This document shows positions 28,345 to 36,831 of a DNA stretch of 64,000 bases, in pieces. Position 1 is the first letter of the stretch, and each line of letters opens with the position of its first letter. The DNA is from Granulicella sp. WH15 (lineage in GTDB: Bacteria; Acidobacteriota; Terriglobia; Terriglobales; Acidobacteriaceae). Location: positions 1,798,001-1,862,000 of the forward strand of contig NZ_CP042596.1 of NCBI RefSeq assembly GCF_009914315.1, read 5' to 3'. Position numbers and translations under genes: made by a program. The notes under the pieces were generated by a model that saw only the letters and a program-made list of their open reading frames with translations, searched no databases and was not told where the DNA came from.

Positions 28345-28467
28345 TGAGATATGTTAGCCTTCCCACACGCTTCAAGCCGTGTGCAGGTAGGTCATTCGGC
28401 CGAGCGGCAACTTCGATTTTGATGCTAAGCTTCGCCACAGATATTTGTGAATTGAGGAGAACGAATA

Positions 28468-28920
28468 ATGACGAAAATGTATGCTGCGATTGCTCGGCGA
28501 GCCCTGGTGGTGGCCGCGCTCACGACTTTCTGCTTCACAGGGAATCTCTTGGCCCAGAACAAGGCGATAGGTTTTAAGCAAGGTGCTCCGTTCAGTGAAG
28601 GCTACATTGCAGGCAATACTCTCTATGTCGCCGGCCAGCAAGGTCCGGATGCTCATGGCAAAGTGACTGGCACGGATATTGCCCTGCAAACGACGAACGC
28701 GATCGCTGCGGTCAAGAAAGTTGTGGAGCAGGCAGGCTATCAAATGTCAGATATCGTATCTGTCACTGTTTATGTCACGGATCTCGCGGATGTTCCGGCG
28801 ATGAACGAGGTTTACAAGAAGCTGATGGCGGATCCAAAGCCAGCTCGTGCCACAGTGCAGGTCGCGGGGCTGATCGGCGGGGCGAAGATCGAAATATCTG
28901 CAATTGCTGTAAAGCACTAA
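28468..28920 (+). CDS. RidA family protein with signal peptide
   Basis: 150 residues. A Sec signal (RRALVVAALTTFCFTGNLLAQ) precedes a full RidA domain: PFSEGYIAGNTLYVAGQQG, IVSVTVYVTDLADVPAMNEVY, and PARATVQVAGLIGGAKIEIS with the conserved Arg. GAGGAG stands just before ATG 28468. It is divergent from the dipeptidase by 123 bp. It is the second exported RidA homologue in the window and is less extended than the one at 8644. An imine-hydrolysing role outside the cytoplasm is unusual and unproven. Confidence 0.87.
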   Translation: MTKMYAAIARRALVVAALTTFCFTGNLLAQNKAIGFKQGAPFSEGYIAGNTLYVAGQQGPDAHGKVTGTDIALQTTNAIAAVKKVVEQAGYQMSDIVSVTVYVTDLADVPAMNEVYKKLMADPKPARATVQVAGLIGGAKIEISAIAVKH

Positions 28921-29482
28921 GAAGCCTGCTGCGGCATAGTGTTCGTCCGAAGGGACCGGCGTTCAGATGGAGGGGCTGGACGCCGGGAAGCGGAGCAAGA
29001 TCGAACATCAGCGAACGTGAGCCGCTGCGCCGTCTAGAATCGAGTCCAGATTTTCCTTGTAGCGTTGGCTCCGCCGGAGATGTCGGATCGCAATCCAATA
29101 CCGTGAGCGCAGTGCCCTCTGCATCGCTCTATTCGGGGAGGCGCTCCTCGGCTACCACATAGCAGCCGTGAGTTAATAATTTAAGGTGATACTAGGTTCG
29201 TTGGTGGATCTCCCCGAGAGCTTGAGTCAGGTCCTGATTCTCTACCGTCCATCTGACATCAGCGCGACCAAGAATGACTCCGGGTACCTGCATAGTGGCC
29301 ATCATAGGCATCGATGCCTTCCTCTTCATTGTTAGCAAGAGCGTCCCAGTCAGAGTTTGCTAAACACGTAAATGCAGGACCATAGTCCATCTGGACTGTT
29401 CCGCTCTCTCCTTGAAGCCATTCACGATCTATTCATCTCCGGCTTCAGATTGTTCTAAGGAAGCAATGGAATAATTCTTTGT
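28921..29482. other. 562-bp stretch without a recognisable gene
   Basis: No frame on either strand shows a family I recognise, a signal peptide or a plausible ribosome site with codon structure. It is bounded by the RidA-like gene and the metallophosphoesterase. It may include the latter's promoter near its right end and could be degraded coding DNA. Confidence 0.5.
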
Positions 29483-30508
29483 GTGACTACTCAAGATCAT
29501 TCCCCAAGCCGCCGCCGTTTTCTTCGTCAAAGCTTTGTGTTCAGCGCTGCCGCTGCACTTCATCCTCTTGCATCCTTTGCGGCGGACCGAAAATCCTCTC
29601 CCAATCCCCATGCCGCGCACGCGCTTATGATCGGGGACTGGGGCGACGATCGTCACCTCGACTCACAGAGTTCCGTCGCACGAGCGATGGCCTCCTATAC
29701 ACGACAGCATCACCTGAAGCATGATGCGCTCTTCCTTCTGGGCGATAACTTTTATGGTGAGTTTCCTGGTGGCGTCGACTGCCCGCGTTTCCGCACTGAC
29801 TTCGAAGAGATGTATCCGAAGGATGTCTTCAACTGCCCTGCTTACGCGGTCCCAGGCAACCATGATTACGAGGCGCGGCCAGAGATCAAACTGCACTCCC
29901 AGATGGCATACTCTGCGCGCGGCAACACCCGCTGGACCGAGCCTGCACAGTGGTATAGCTACAAGTTTCCACTACACAAGCCGGTGGCGACGGTTATCGC
30001 GTTGGACAGCAATATGCCATTTGCTGACGGCAAGCTGGCTCACGGCTTTACACATGTGATGACCGAAGAGCAGAGGCAGCAGCAGCTCGAATGGCTCAAG
30101 CTTGAGCTTGCCAAGCCGCTCACCACTCCATTCCGCATCGTCATCGCCCACCATCCTGTCTTCTCCAATGGCCCTCATGGCGATCACAAGGTTCTCATTG
30201 CGGATTGGGAGCCGCTTCTCCGTGAGCACAAGGTACATCTCTACCTTGCTGGCCATGACCATGATCTGCAGCACCTCGAATTTGAAGGGCATCCCACCTC
30301 CTTCTTCCTCTCCGGCGGCGGAGGCGCGGATCTGTACGATGAGCGTGACGAGGTCGTCCAGCGCGGTCCCTTCTTCAACAAGGTTCATGGCTTCAGCCAT
30401 CTCGAAGCAACGGATAAGCTTCTCACGCTGCGCCACGTCGATACAGATGGCAACGTCATTCACGCTTTCACGAAGTCGCCAGATGGCACGGCATCAATCT
30501 TGGCGTAG
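29483..30508 (+). CDS. Tat-exported metallophosphoesterase (purple-acid-phosphatase-like)
   Basis: 341 residues, with a Tat signal (SRRRFLRQSFVFSAAAALHP). The five metallophosphatase blocks are all visible: GDWGDD, LLGDNFY, PGNHDYEA, IAHHPVF and GHDHDLQHLE, with the layout of tartrate-resistant acid phosphatases. It should cleave phosphomonoesters in the periplasm using a binuclear metal centre. The GTG start at 29483 lacks a close ribosome site (AAGGA is about 20 bases upstream), so the start is the least certain part. A stand-alone gene, probably for phosphate scavenging. Confidence 0.9.
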   Translation: MTTQDHSPSRRRFLRQSFVFSAAAALHPLASFAADRKSSPNPHAAHALMIGDWGDDRHLDSQSSVARAMASYTRQHHLKHDALFLLGDNFYGEFPGGVDCPRFRTDFEEMYPKDVFNCPAYAVPGNHDYEARPEIKLHSQMAYSARGNTRWTEPAQWYSYKFPLHKPVATVIALDSNMPFADGKLAHGFTHVMTEEQRQQQLEWLKLELAKPLTTPFRIVIAHHPVFSNGPHGDHKVLIADWEPLLREHKVHLYLAGHDHDLQHLEFEGHPTSFFLSGGGGADLYDERDEVVQRGPFFNKVHGFSHLEATDKLLTLRHVDTDGNVIHAFTKSPDGTASILA

Positions 30509-30563
30509 CGTGACGCTACGGGATACATCCTCAGAGCACGGTCTCTAGTGGTATGAAAACACA

Positions 30564-30606
30564 CAGTAACACTGACCGGAAGCTTGTCTTCTGGTCAGTG
30601 TTACTG
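30564..30606. terminator. Hairpin between phosphoesterase and LysR genes
   Basis: CAGTAACACTGACC pairs perfectly with GGTCAGTGTTACTG, and an inner GAAG/CTTC pair extends the stem around a short loop. It lies between two convergent genes and has no T tract. Probably a bidirectional transcript end. Confidence 0.5.
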
Positions 30607-30769
30607 CGGTTCCACGATAACTTCGCACCCTCTAGTCTCAAGCGCGCCTGACGACAAAGAAGTGAGCTGGCCACGGATCTTTTCTTACATCTCCGCAGCA
30701 GCCACCGCGAGCATCCGTAAATGCAAAGCTTTCAAGTAAGTCCCGACCATCGAACCAGCGCTACATCTT

Positions 30770-31690
30770 CTATGCGTGATTTGGAACCTCGGCCACCAAT
30801 TCATCCACTCGTGAGAGAAGCAGCTTTAGAGTTGCGGAGGAGTTTACCCTGCGATAGCCCACGGATAAATCGATCGTCGGCGAGCAGCCCTGTAGTGGAC
30901 GGGTTGTTACCGAGTCAGGAAGGAATGTCTTTGCATACGCGGGTAAGAGCGCGATGCCTCGGGTTGAAGCAATAAGAGACATCACGCCGCCGAGATTATC
31001 CACTTCATGGCTCGGTCTGATATCGAGGCCTCTCTCTTTTAGGTATCGATCAATAGCTAATCTCAGCGCGGGCGGCTTTCCCGACACGCTGAGAGCAGTC
31101 CCCGATACGCTGAGAAATGTCTCCCCTACGATCTCTTTCGCCTTGATCACACTCTGCGCAGCGAGAGGATGATCTTTAGGAAGAAATACCTCGAAAGGTT
31201 CTTCAATGATCAGACTGTACTCCAGTCCGGGGCCGCCATCTTCTCTGCGAAGAAAAGCTACGTCGATCAGCCCTTGCGAGAGCGCCGCCGCAAGCTGTGG
31301 AGAGTTCTGAGTGGAGATCACCACATGAATATTCGGCAGCTCATCACGGAGTATCTGGAGAGTCTTGGGGAGCCAGGTCGAGTCGTGACCGATCATAAAG
31401 CCCAAAGAGAAGTAAGGCTTTGTCGGATTGGCTATTTGGCGCACCGACTGTACCGCAGTCTCAGCCTGGGAGAGCATCACTCGAGCATGGTCCAGAAACA
31501 CCCGGCCTGCCGCGGTGAGCTCGACCCCGCGAGTGCCCCGTAAGAAAAGCGCCGCCCCAACCTCATTCTCAAGGTCGCGGATCTGGCGGCTCAGAGATGG
31601 CTGAGTGGTGTGCAGTTTTTCTTCTGCCGCAAGCTTGAGGCTTCGTGCTTCAGCCACGGCTACGAAATAACGAAGATGCCTGAGCTCCAA
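30770..31690 (-). CDS. LysR family transcriptional regulator
   Basis: A LysR regulator of about 306 residues. The HTH region is LELRHLRYFVAVAEARSLKL followed by HTTQPSLSRQIRDLE, and a periplasmic-binding-like effector domain follows. It lacks an OxyR-type cysteine pair. I favour TTG 31690 because AGAGGTGG lies just upstream and the protein then begins in the usual LysR way; ATG 31714 adds eight residues. Divergent from a short-chain dehydrogenase about 200 bp away, its likely target, as is typical for this family. The effector is unknown. Confidence 0.9.
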   Translation of the reverse strand: MELRHLRYFVAVAEARSLKLAAEEKLHTTQPSLSRQIRDLENEVGAALFLRGTRGVELTAAGRVFLDHARVMLSQAETAVQSVRQIANPTKPYFSLGFMIGHDSTWLPKTLQILRDELPNIHVVISTQNSPQLAAALSQGLIDVAFLRREDGGPGLEYSLIIEEPFEVFLPKDHPLAAQSVIKAKEIVGETFLSVSGTALSVSGKPPALRLAIDRYLKERGLDIRPSHEVDNLGGVMSLIASTRGIALLPAYAKTFLPDSVTTRPLQGCSPTIDLSVGYRRVNSSATLKLLLSRVDELVAEVPNHA

Positions 31691-31892
31691 TGTCCACCTC
31701 TGCCTAGAAAGCATAGCCCCTCAGCCTACAAAGCAATTTTATTAATGACTCTGGAAGGCTATTTTTTCATTGGAAACGATGCACGCAACAGAGGAGCGTT
31801 GCTATAGCCATATAGCGTCGACACTGGCCTCTCCTCTTCATGCCAGGTCGTCGCTCAATCAAGAGCGCTACTCAACAGAAAGGTGGAGATAC

Positions 31893-32636
31893 ATGCCTCA
31901 CTCATTAGAAGGAAAAGTCGCTTTGGTTACAGGCGGATCGCGTGGAATCGGTGCCGCAATCGCAAAACGACTGGCTGCGGACGGAGCCAGCGTGGTCATC
32001 ACTTACGCAAAGGACGCCAACTCGGCTTCCACCGTCGTCAAAGCGATTGAATCCGCTGGCGGAAAAGCGGTCGCGATTCAGGCTGACGCTGCCGATGTTG
32101 CTGCCGTCAAGGCTGCGGTCGAAAAGACAGTTGCGACCTTCGGCCAACTGGATGTGCTCGTGAACAATGCAGGCACAGCCATTCCAAAGGTCTTTGAGGA
32201 GACCACCCTGGAAGAGATCGATCACATGATCAACCTCAACTTCCGTGGCATATTGGTCGCGACGCAGGCAGCTCTCAAGCACATGAAGAGTGGAGGCCGC
32301 ATCATCATGGTTGGCTCATGCGTGGGCGAGCGCACCATGACCCCTGGGCTGGTAGCCTACTCGGCCACCAAGGGAGCCGTGAAGATGTTTACTCAGGGGT
32401 TGTCTAGAGAGGTTGGTGGCCGAGGCATCACGGTCAACAATGTTCAGCCGGGTCCGATCGACACGGAGCTTAATCCCGCTGCGGGCGATTGGGCAGTGCC
32501 TCAGAAGGCCCTTACGTCGCTCAACCGTTATGGCACAGTGGAGGAGGTCGCCGCATTGGTGGCATTCGTCGCCGGTCCGGAGTCTTCGTATATCACCGGA
32601 ACGAATCTGACTGTCGATGGCGGGACGAACGCCTGA
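31893..32636 (+). CDS. Short-chain dehydrogenase/reductase (SDR)
   Basis: Classical SDR of 247 residues: cofactor motif VTGGSRGIGAAIAKRL, NNAG, active-site Ser in VGSCVGERT, YSATKGAVK with the catalytic Tyr and Lys, and a C-terminus ending GTNLTVDGGTNA. ATG 31893 follows AGGTGGAG; earlier in-frame starts lie in the regulatory region. It resembles 3-oxoacyl-ACP or glucose/ribitol dehydrogenase types; the substrate cannot be named. Divergent from a LysR regulator. Downstream is a decayed stretch with TetR and hydrolase remnants, so it may once have been part of a larger unit. Confidence 0.92.
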   Translation: MPHSLEGKVALVTGGSRGIGAAIAKRLAADGASVVITYAKDANSASTVVKAIESAGGKAVAIQADAADVAAVKAAVEKTVATFGQLDVLVNNAGTAIPKVFEETTLEEIDHMINLNFRGILVATQAALKHMKSGGRIIMVGSCVGERTMTPGLVAYSATKGAVKMFTQGLSREVGGRGITVNNVQPGPIDTELNPAAGDWAVPQKALTSLNRYGTVEEVAALVAFVAGPESSYITGTNLTVDGGTNA

Positions 32637-32780
32637 TCGAAGCGCGCACCCAGTTCAAGGACCAGAAGATAGTCATCTTTATGGATGTGGTTGAGAGTCG
32701 ACGGACTAGCGAGGTCGGCTCTCCCACGATAGTGTGCTCTACAGCACAATTTATGTTCGTTATTTCTGGAGTAAAACAGA

Positions 32781-33098
32781 GTGTCATTGTCGCGGATCGC
32801 TTCCGATAGGTTGCCCTCTCGTTACGACTCTGTCAGTACGGGTAACCTTGAGGGGAAGAGCGACGGACAAGCTGAGATACAACTGCACTTCAAATATCTT
32901 GTCCGCTGGGTTCGCTCTACGTTGAAAGATGGCATCGGCCACGGCAGCATCCACCTGCAACATAGCGTGGAAGTGGAAGCGCAGAGCTTTGTCGCTCTGG
33001 TTCATGGGGCAATGATCTCTGCCCGAGAGTTTGGCTCGCCGGGCATCTTTACCTCAATCACAAAGGGTGCTCTGGAACGCCTTCGAGCCTCAAATTGA
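32781..33098 (+). pseudogene. Remnant of a TetR-family regulator (C-terminal domain)
   Basis: About 85 residues resemble the C-terminal ligand domain of TetR regulators: LRWVRSTL-like helix (KYLVRWVRSTLKDGIG), then EAQSFVALVHGAMISAREFG and SPGIFTSITKGALERLRASN. No N-terminal helix-turn-helix is present upstream in any frame that I can find. I read it as a 5'-deleted gene. The similarity is by pattern only and could be chance for the first 25 residues. Confidence 0.5.
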
Positions 33099-33233
33099 AG
33101 TTGCTCTAAGATTACCCTTTTGACATAAGACATCTTAACCCCTCCTGGTCTGCCTACTAGTAAGTGGTAGTTGCGTAATGGCATCCGCCCACTACCTGAT
33201 GATTTCTCGAATCACCCTTCTATGGAGAATTCT

Positions 33234-33460
33234 ATGTCAGTCCCGATCTCTGAAGAACGTCCCACCTGGTACGTTGTTGCGAACAACGATCGAGCCATCG
33301 CACCGGCACTCGAGGTGACTATGGCAAAACGGATGAAGGCCGCGACGTTGACCTTGCAGTCCGGACACCTGTCCATGCTGAGTCATCCCGCCGAGGTCTC
33401 GAGCTTCGAAGAGAAAGCAGCCTGCTCACTTGGAGCCCTCAAACAAACTCAATGCAGATT
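33234..33460 (+). pseudogene. Remnant of an alpha/beta hydrolase (C-terminal end)
   Basis: ERPTWYVVANNDRAIAPALE, then VTMAKRMKAATLTLQSGHLS and MLSHPAEVSSFEEKAA match the last part of chloroperoxidase-like alpha/beta hydrolases, including the acid Asp strand and the catalytic His (SGHLSMLSHP). The nucleophile half is missing and the frame runs on into unrelated residues. It lies just after the TetR remnant; TetR-hydrolase pairs are common, so both may come from one lost unit. Confidence 0.55.
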
Positions 33461-33624
33461 TGTTTCCGCATCGAGAATCTTCTCTGGATTGATAAGTGTA
33501 ATGGACCGCACTATGGAAACGTTTTCTTCAATAGAGCAATCTTCGCCGGAGCAGAGAATGGTGGCCTGTCCCGTCTTTTTTGTATTACATCAATTGATAC
33601 GCGATAACAGTAGGCACTTCATCG

Positions 33625-34509
33625 TTACTGGTTAGTAGTTACCTCGCAGCCCGCGAGGTCTTCCAACAGGCGGATGGAGCCGCAGATATCCTCTTCGCCA
33701 AACCCTTTGGCGATTGCAGCGCGATACATCTGACGGGAGAGCGCAGTGAGGGGAACGGGTACGTTCAGATCGGCGGCAGAGTCCAGCATGAGCTGCATAT
33801 CTTTTTCCAGCCACTTCACAGAGAAGCGAGGATCGAAGTCACGTTTGAAGACCAATGGGGCCTTCAGGGAGACGAGGCCCGATTTCGCCGCGCTGTTTTC
33901 GATGATCTCGAGCATCAGCTCAGGCGGCACGCCTGCCTTGGTGCTGAGCACAATGCTCTCGTTGAAGGCCTGCAGCAAATTGCCGAGAATCATGTTCTGG
34001 GAGAGCTTGGCGTGGAGGCCCTGGCCGGAGGCCCCGCAGTAGTAAAACTGCTTTCCCATAGGTTCGAACCATGGCTTTACGCGATCGAAGACCTCTCTGT
34101 TGCCGCCGACCATGAAGGTAAGTGTTCCAGCCTCCGCACCTCCTTTCGAGCCGGTGCATGGTGCGTCCAGAAATTCGATGCCGGACGTCGAAAGTTCTTC
34201 CGCCATCTGGCGGCTCTCTTTGGGGGAGATGGTGCTGCAGTCGACGATGACGAGGCCCTTTTTCGCACCTGCGAGAAGACCGTCCTTGCCAAAGATGACC
34301 TCGCGCGACATGGCCGTATCGCCGACGCAAAGGAAGACACAGTCGCTGGCCTCAGCGACTGCGCGGGGTGTTGCGCAGGCATTGCCTCCCAGTGCTTCCG
34401 CCTTGCCCTTGCTGTGCGACCAGAGAGCAACCTCGTGCTTGGCCGCCACAAGCCGCTTCGCCATAGGCCCACCCATGATGCCAAGTCCAAGAAAACCTAG
34501 TTTCGCCAT
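33625..34509 (-). CDS. NAD(P)-dependent beta-hydroxyacid dehydrogenase (3-HIBDH/tartronate-semialdehyde reductase family)
   Basis: 294 residues. Rossmann motif GFLGLGIMGGPMAKRL, substrate loop DAPCTGSKGGAEAGTLTFMV, and the catalytic Lys in HAKLSQNMILGN. These enzymes reduce or oxidise small beta-hydroxyacids such as tartronate semialdehyde/glycerate. AAGGGGG precedes ATG 34509. It is the last gene of the TonB receptor/GH42 operon (53 bp after the second glycosidase-like gene). Together with the FadR-type regulator this hints at uronic or aldaric acid use, but that is inference. Confidence 0.9.
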   Translation of the reverse strand: MAKLGFLGLGIMGGPMAKRLVAAKHEVALWSHSKGKAEALGGNACATPRAVAEASDCVFLCVGDTAMSREVIFGKDGLLAGAKKGLVIVDCSTISPKESRQMAEELSTSGIEFLDAPCTGSKGGAEAGTLTFMVGGNREVFDRVKPWFEPMGKQFYYCGASGQGLHAKLSQNMILGNLLQAFNESIVLSTKAGVPPELMLEIIENSAAKSGLVSLKAPLVFKRDFDPRFSVKWLEKDMQLMLDSAADLNVPVPLTALSRQMYRAAIAKGFGEEDICGSIRLLEDLAGCEVTTNQ

Positions 34510-34562
34510 CTTGCCCCCTTTATGAACTCAGTTTTGCTTCCACCCGACCGTCTCAAAAGGAT

Positions 34563-36776
34563 CTATGCAAAGTCGACTGCTACGACTTCATGCAACGCGA
34601 TAGACGGCACTTCGAGCTGGAGTATGCCTTCCTTGTTGGTATAGTTTGGCTTTATTCCTGCGACAAGCAAATGCACTTGCTTCACCTTGCGGCCGTCTGG
34701 GATCTTGATGCTGACCTGCTGGGCTGTGATTGGAATGATCTCGCGGATCGGGCCTTTCATCATCATGGGGTTGGTTAGGTTCACGAAATGAGCGGTCATC
34801 GAGCTCTTCTGCGTCCATACCGAAACGTCCAGCACGCCTTTGCCCTCGACGGTCAGAGGGGCTGGCTCGTTAGTCGCCCATAGGACGGCGTTGCGCAGTA
34901 GCCGAGCTTGATCGAAGCTTAATGTCTCCCAGAACGTGCGGTCGATATCGCCGGGTAGATAGACGACGCGCCCCTTGCCTACTTGGCGAACGACAGCTCC
35001 AGGCTCTCCCTTCGGCGCATCCTTGCGCGGGAAGACCTCTTCCATGGGAAGGTCGGGGTAGGTCGGGACTACCTGTAAGGGGTATGTCCCATCTCCGGCT
35101 GGAGTTATGGAGACCTGATTTGCTCCATTGATGATGCGGACTGAGTCTTCGAGGTCTTTGAGCAGAGGATGGTACTGCCCCGATGAATCCTTGTTGAGGC
35201 TCAGGTATGAATTGAGCATCGGACCTTCAACTTTACCTGCGTAATTGACGCCAAAGAGAGAAGCCAGTCCGAAGTTAGTGCGACGCACGCCCCACTCGTC
35301 ATAGAGGGAGGTTTCGAAGGTTGCGACCAGATTACCGCCGCCCTCCACGAACTCCTGAAGCTGCTTGCATTGAGCGGTGGAAAGCGCGGCGATGTTCGGA
35401 AGGATGAGCGTGCGAAACTGGCTGACGTGCGTGGAGTCGAGCAGATGATCGTGGACCATCTCGAAGGGGATGCGTGCTTCGATGAGTGCCTGATAGAAAC
35501 CGAGTCCGGGGTCTTCGACTTTGGCGCGGGCTTCTTCCCCACCGTAGTATGAGGCGGTCTGCTGCGAGAAGACCAGGCCGACTCTGGCGAGTGGTCGCTC
35601 GTTGCGCAGATAGGCTTCATTCGCGGCGTGCCATTTGTAGATGCCTTCGATGACCGGCACCCAGCGGGGGTCGATGATCTTGCAGTCGAACTTCGTAAAC
35701 CAGGGCCGCAGGTCGTGTGCGATGCCGTCTGCTACCCACAAGCGGATCTCGTCATCGCTCTGGACGGAGTCTTTCCAGCGATACTTGTCCTCCAGCCCCA
35801 TACTGAAGATGCCGACGATCGCCTTGCGGCCCATGGTCGAACGATACTCCTTGCCGTTCTTGCCGTTGGCCCACGGAGGCATCAGACCGGCACGGCCCTG
35901 GCGGTCGGCGAAGAGTGTCGGGGCTAGTTCGCCGACGGTCTTCATGTCGAGCTCGCTGAGAGCGCCGCCACCCGCGTTGGCGATATAGCTGGCGTTAGGA
36001 TTCACCTTTTGAATAGTCTCGTTCCATAGCCGCCATAGCTCGAATAGTCGCTGCTGATGCCAGATGATGTATTGCTTGCGTGCCGGATCCTGTGGGTCGC
36101 GTGTTCGCGGCAGGTCCAGGCCGCTGAAGGTGCGAAAGTTCTTCTGGCAGTTCTCGCAGTAGCACATGCCCGATCCGGCCCAGCGATTGGTGAAGATGCC
36201 GTCGACCATGTACTTGGTCGTAATCTCCTGATGCACCGCGGTCATGAACTCGAAGTTATAGGGTCCGAGCGCGCAGGTGAGCCAGAAGTCCTTATCGGAG
36301 GGATGGCGAAGTTTGTTGCCCTTCGCATCGACCATGATCCAGTCGGGGTGTGCGTCGTAGACGTCCTGATGGCAGGCATGGGCATCGGTGCGTGCCACAA
36401 CAACGATGCCCATTGCGCGGCAACCCTTCATCAAGTCGCCGAAGGTATCCATATTGCCAAGCCATTTGCTGCGGTAGTGGAAGGGCACTTGCGTGGGATA
36501 GTAAGCAACTGCGCCACCTGCGTTTAGGGTTACCGCTTCGACGTGCAGACGCTTGAAGTAGTCCAGCCAGAACTGTTGATCGTAGTTGCCGGGGTCATCT
36601 TCGGCAAAACCAATCTGAGCCCATCGCATGGGTTTGTCGTACCAGTCTTTTGCCGGCTCACCCACGCCCGGCGCACCGGCGAAGGACTCCGCCAGCGTGC
36701 CAAAAGCTGGCTTCAATAAAGTTGAAGCCGATGCAGCTACGGAATAACCCAGAAAAGTTCGACGACTGGTTGCCAT
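34563..36776 (-). CDS. Exported glycoside-hydrolase-like protein with GH42-type trimerisation domain
   Basis: 737 residues, with a Tat signal (TSRRTFLGYSVAASASTLL). The N-terminal half is a TIM-barrel of the hypothetical glycosyl hydrolase 6/alpha-amylase-like kind (MRWAQIGFAEDDPGNYDQQF, GCRAMGIVVVARTDAHACHQ, YMVDGIFTNRWAGSG). It contains CYCENCQKNF, a CxCxxC cluster that may bind metal. The middle resembles the GH42 trimerisation/class-I-amidotransferase-like domain (LARVGLVFSQQTASYYGG, ILPNIAALSTAQCKQLQEFV). A beta C-terminus follows. Function probably hydrolysis of a plant or microbial glycan; catalytic residues are not assignable by eye. GGGGAATAAAAG before ATG 36776 supports the start. 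Confidence 0.8.
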   Translation of the reverse strand: MATSRRTFLGYSVAASASTLLKPAFGTLAESFAGAPGVGEPAKDWYDKPMRWAQIGFAEDDPGNYDQQFWLDYFKRLHVEAVTLNAGGAVAYYPTQVPFHYRSKWLGNMDTFGDLMKGCRAMGIVVVARTDAHACHQDVYDAHPDWIMVDAKGNKLRHPSDKDFWLTCALGPYNFEFMTAVHQEITTKYMVDGIFTNRWAGSGMCYCENCQKNFRTFSGLDLPRTRDPQDPARKQYIIWHQQRLFELWRLWNETIQKVNPNASYIANAGGGALSELDMKTVGELAPTLFADRQGRAGLMPPWANGKNGKEYRSTMGRKAIVGIFSMGLEDKYRWKDSVQSDDEIRLWVADGIAHDLRPWFTKFDCKIIDPRWVPVIEGIYKWHAANEAYLRNERPLARVGLVFSQQTASYYGGEEARAKVEDPGLGFYQALIEARIPFEMVHDHLLDSTHVSQFRTLILPNIAALSTAQCKQLQEFVEGGGNLVATFETSLYDEWGVRRTNFGLASLFGVNYAGKVEGPMLNSYLSLNKDSSGQYHPLLKDLEDSVRIINGANQVSITPAGDGTYPLQVVPTYPDLPMEEVFPRKDAPKGEPGAVVRQVGKGRVVYLPGDIDRTFWETLSFDQARLLRNAVLWATNEPAPLTVEGKGVLDVSVWTQKSSMTAHFVNLTNPMMMKGPIREIIPITAQQVSIKIPDGRKVKQVHLLVAGIKPNYTNKEGILQLEVPSIALHEVVAVDFA

Positions 36777-36831
36777 CTTTTATTCCCCGACTCTCTCGCC
36801 GTCATCCATCACGGCAGTTTGTTCGCAACGG

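Noticed and set aside
28921..29482. Possible decayed gene on the minus strand
   Set aside because: Some frames give basic helical stretches, but nothing matches a family well enough to report.
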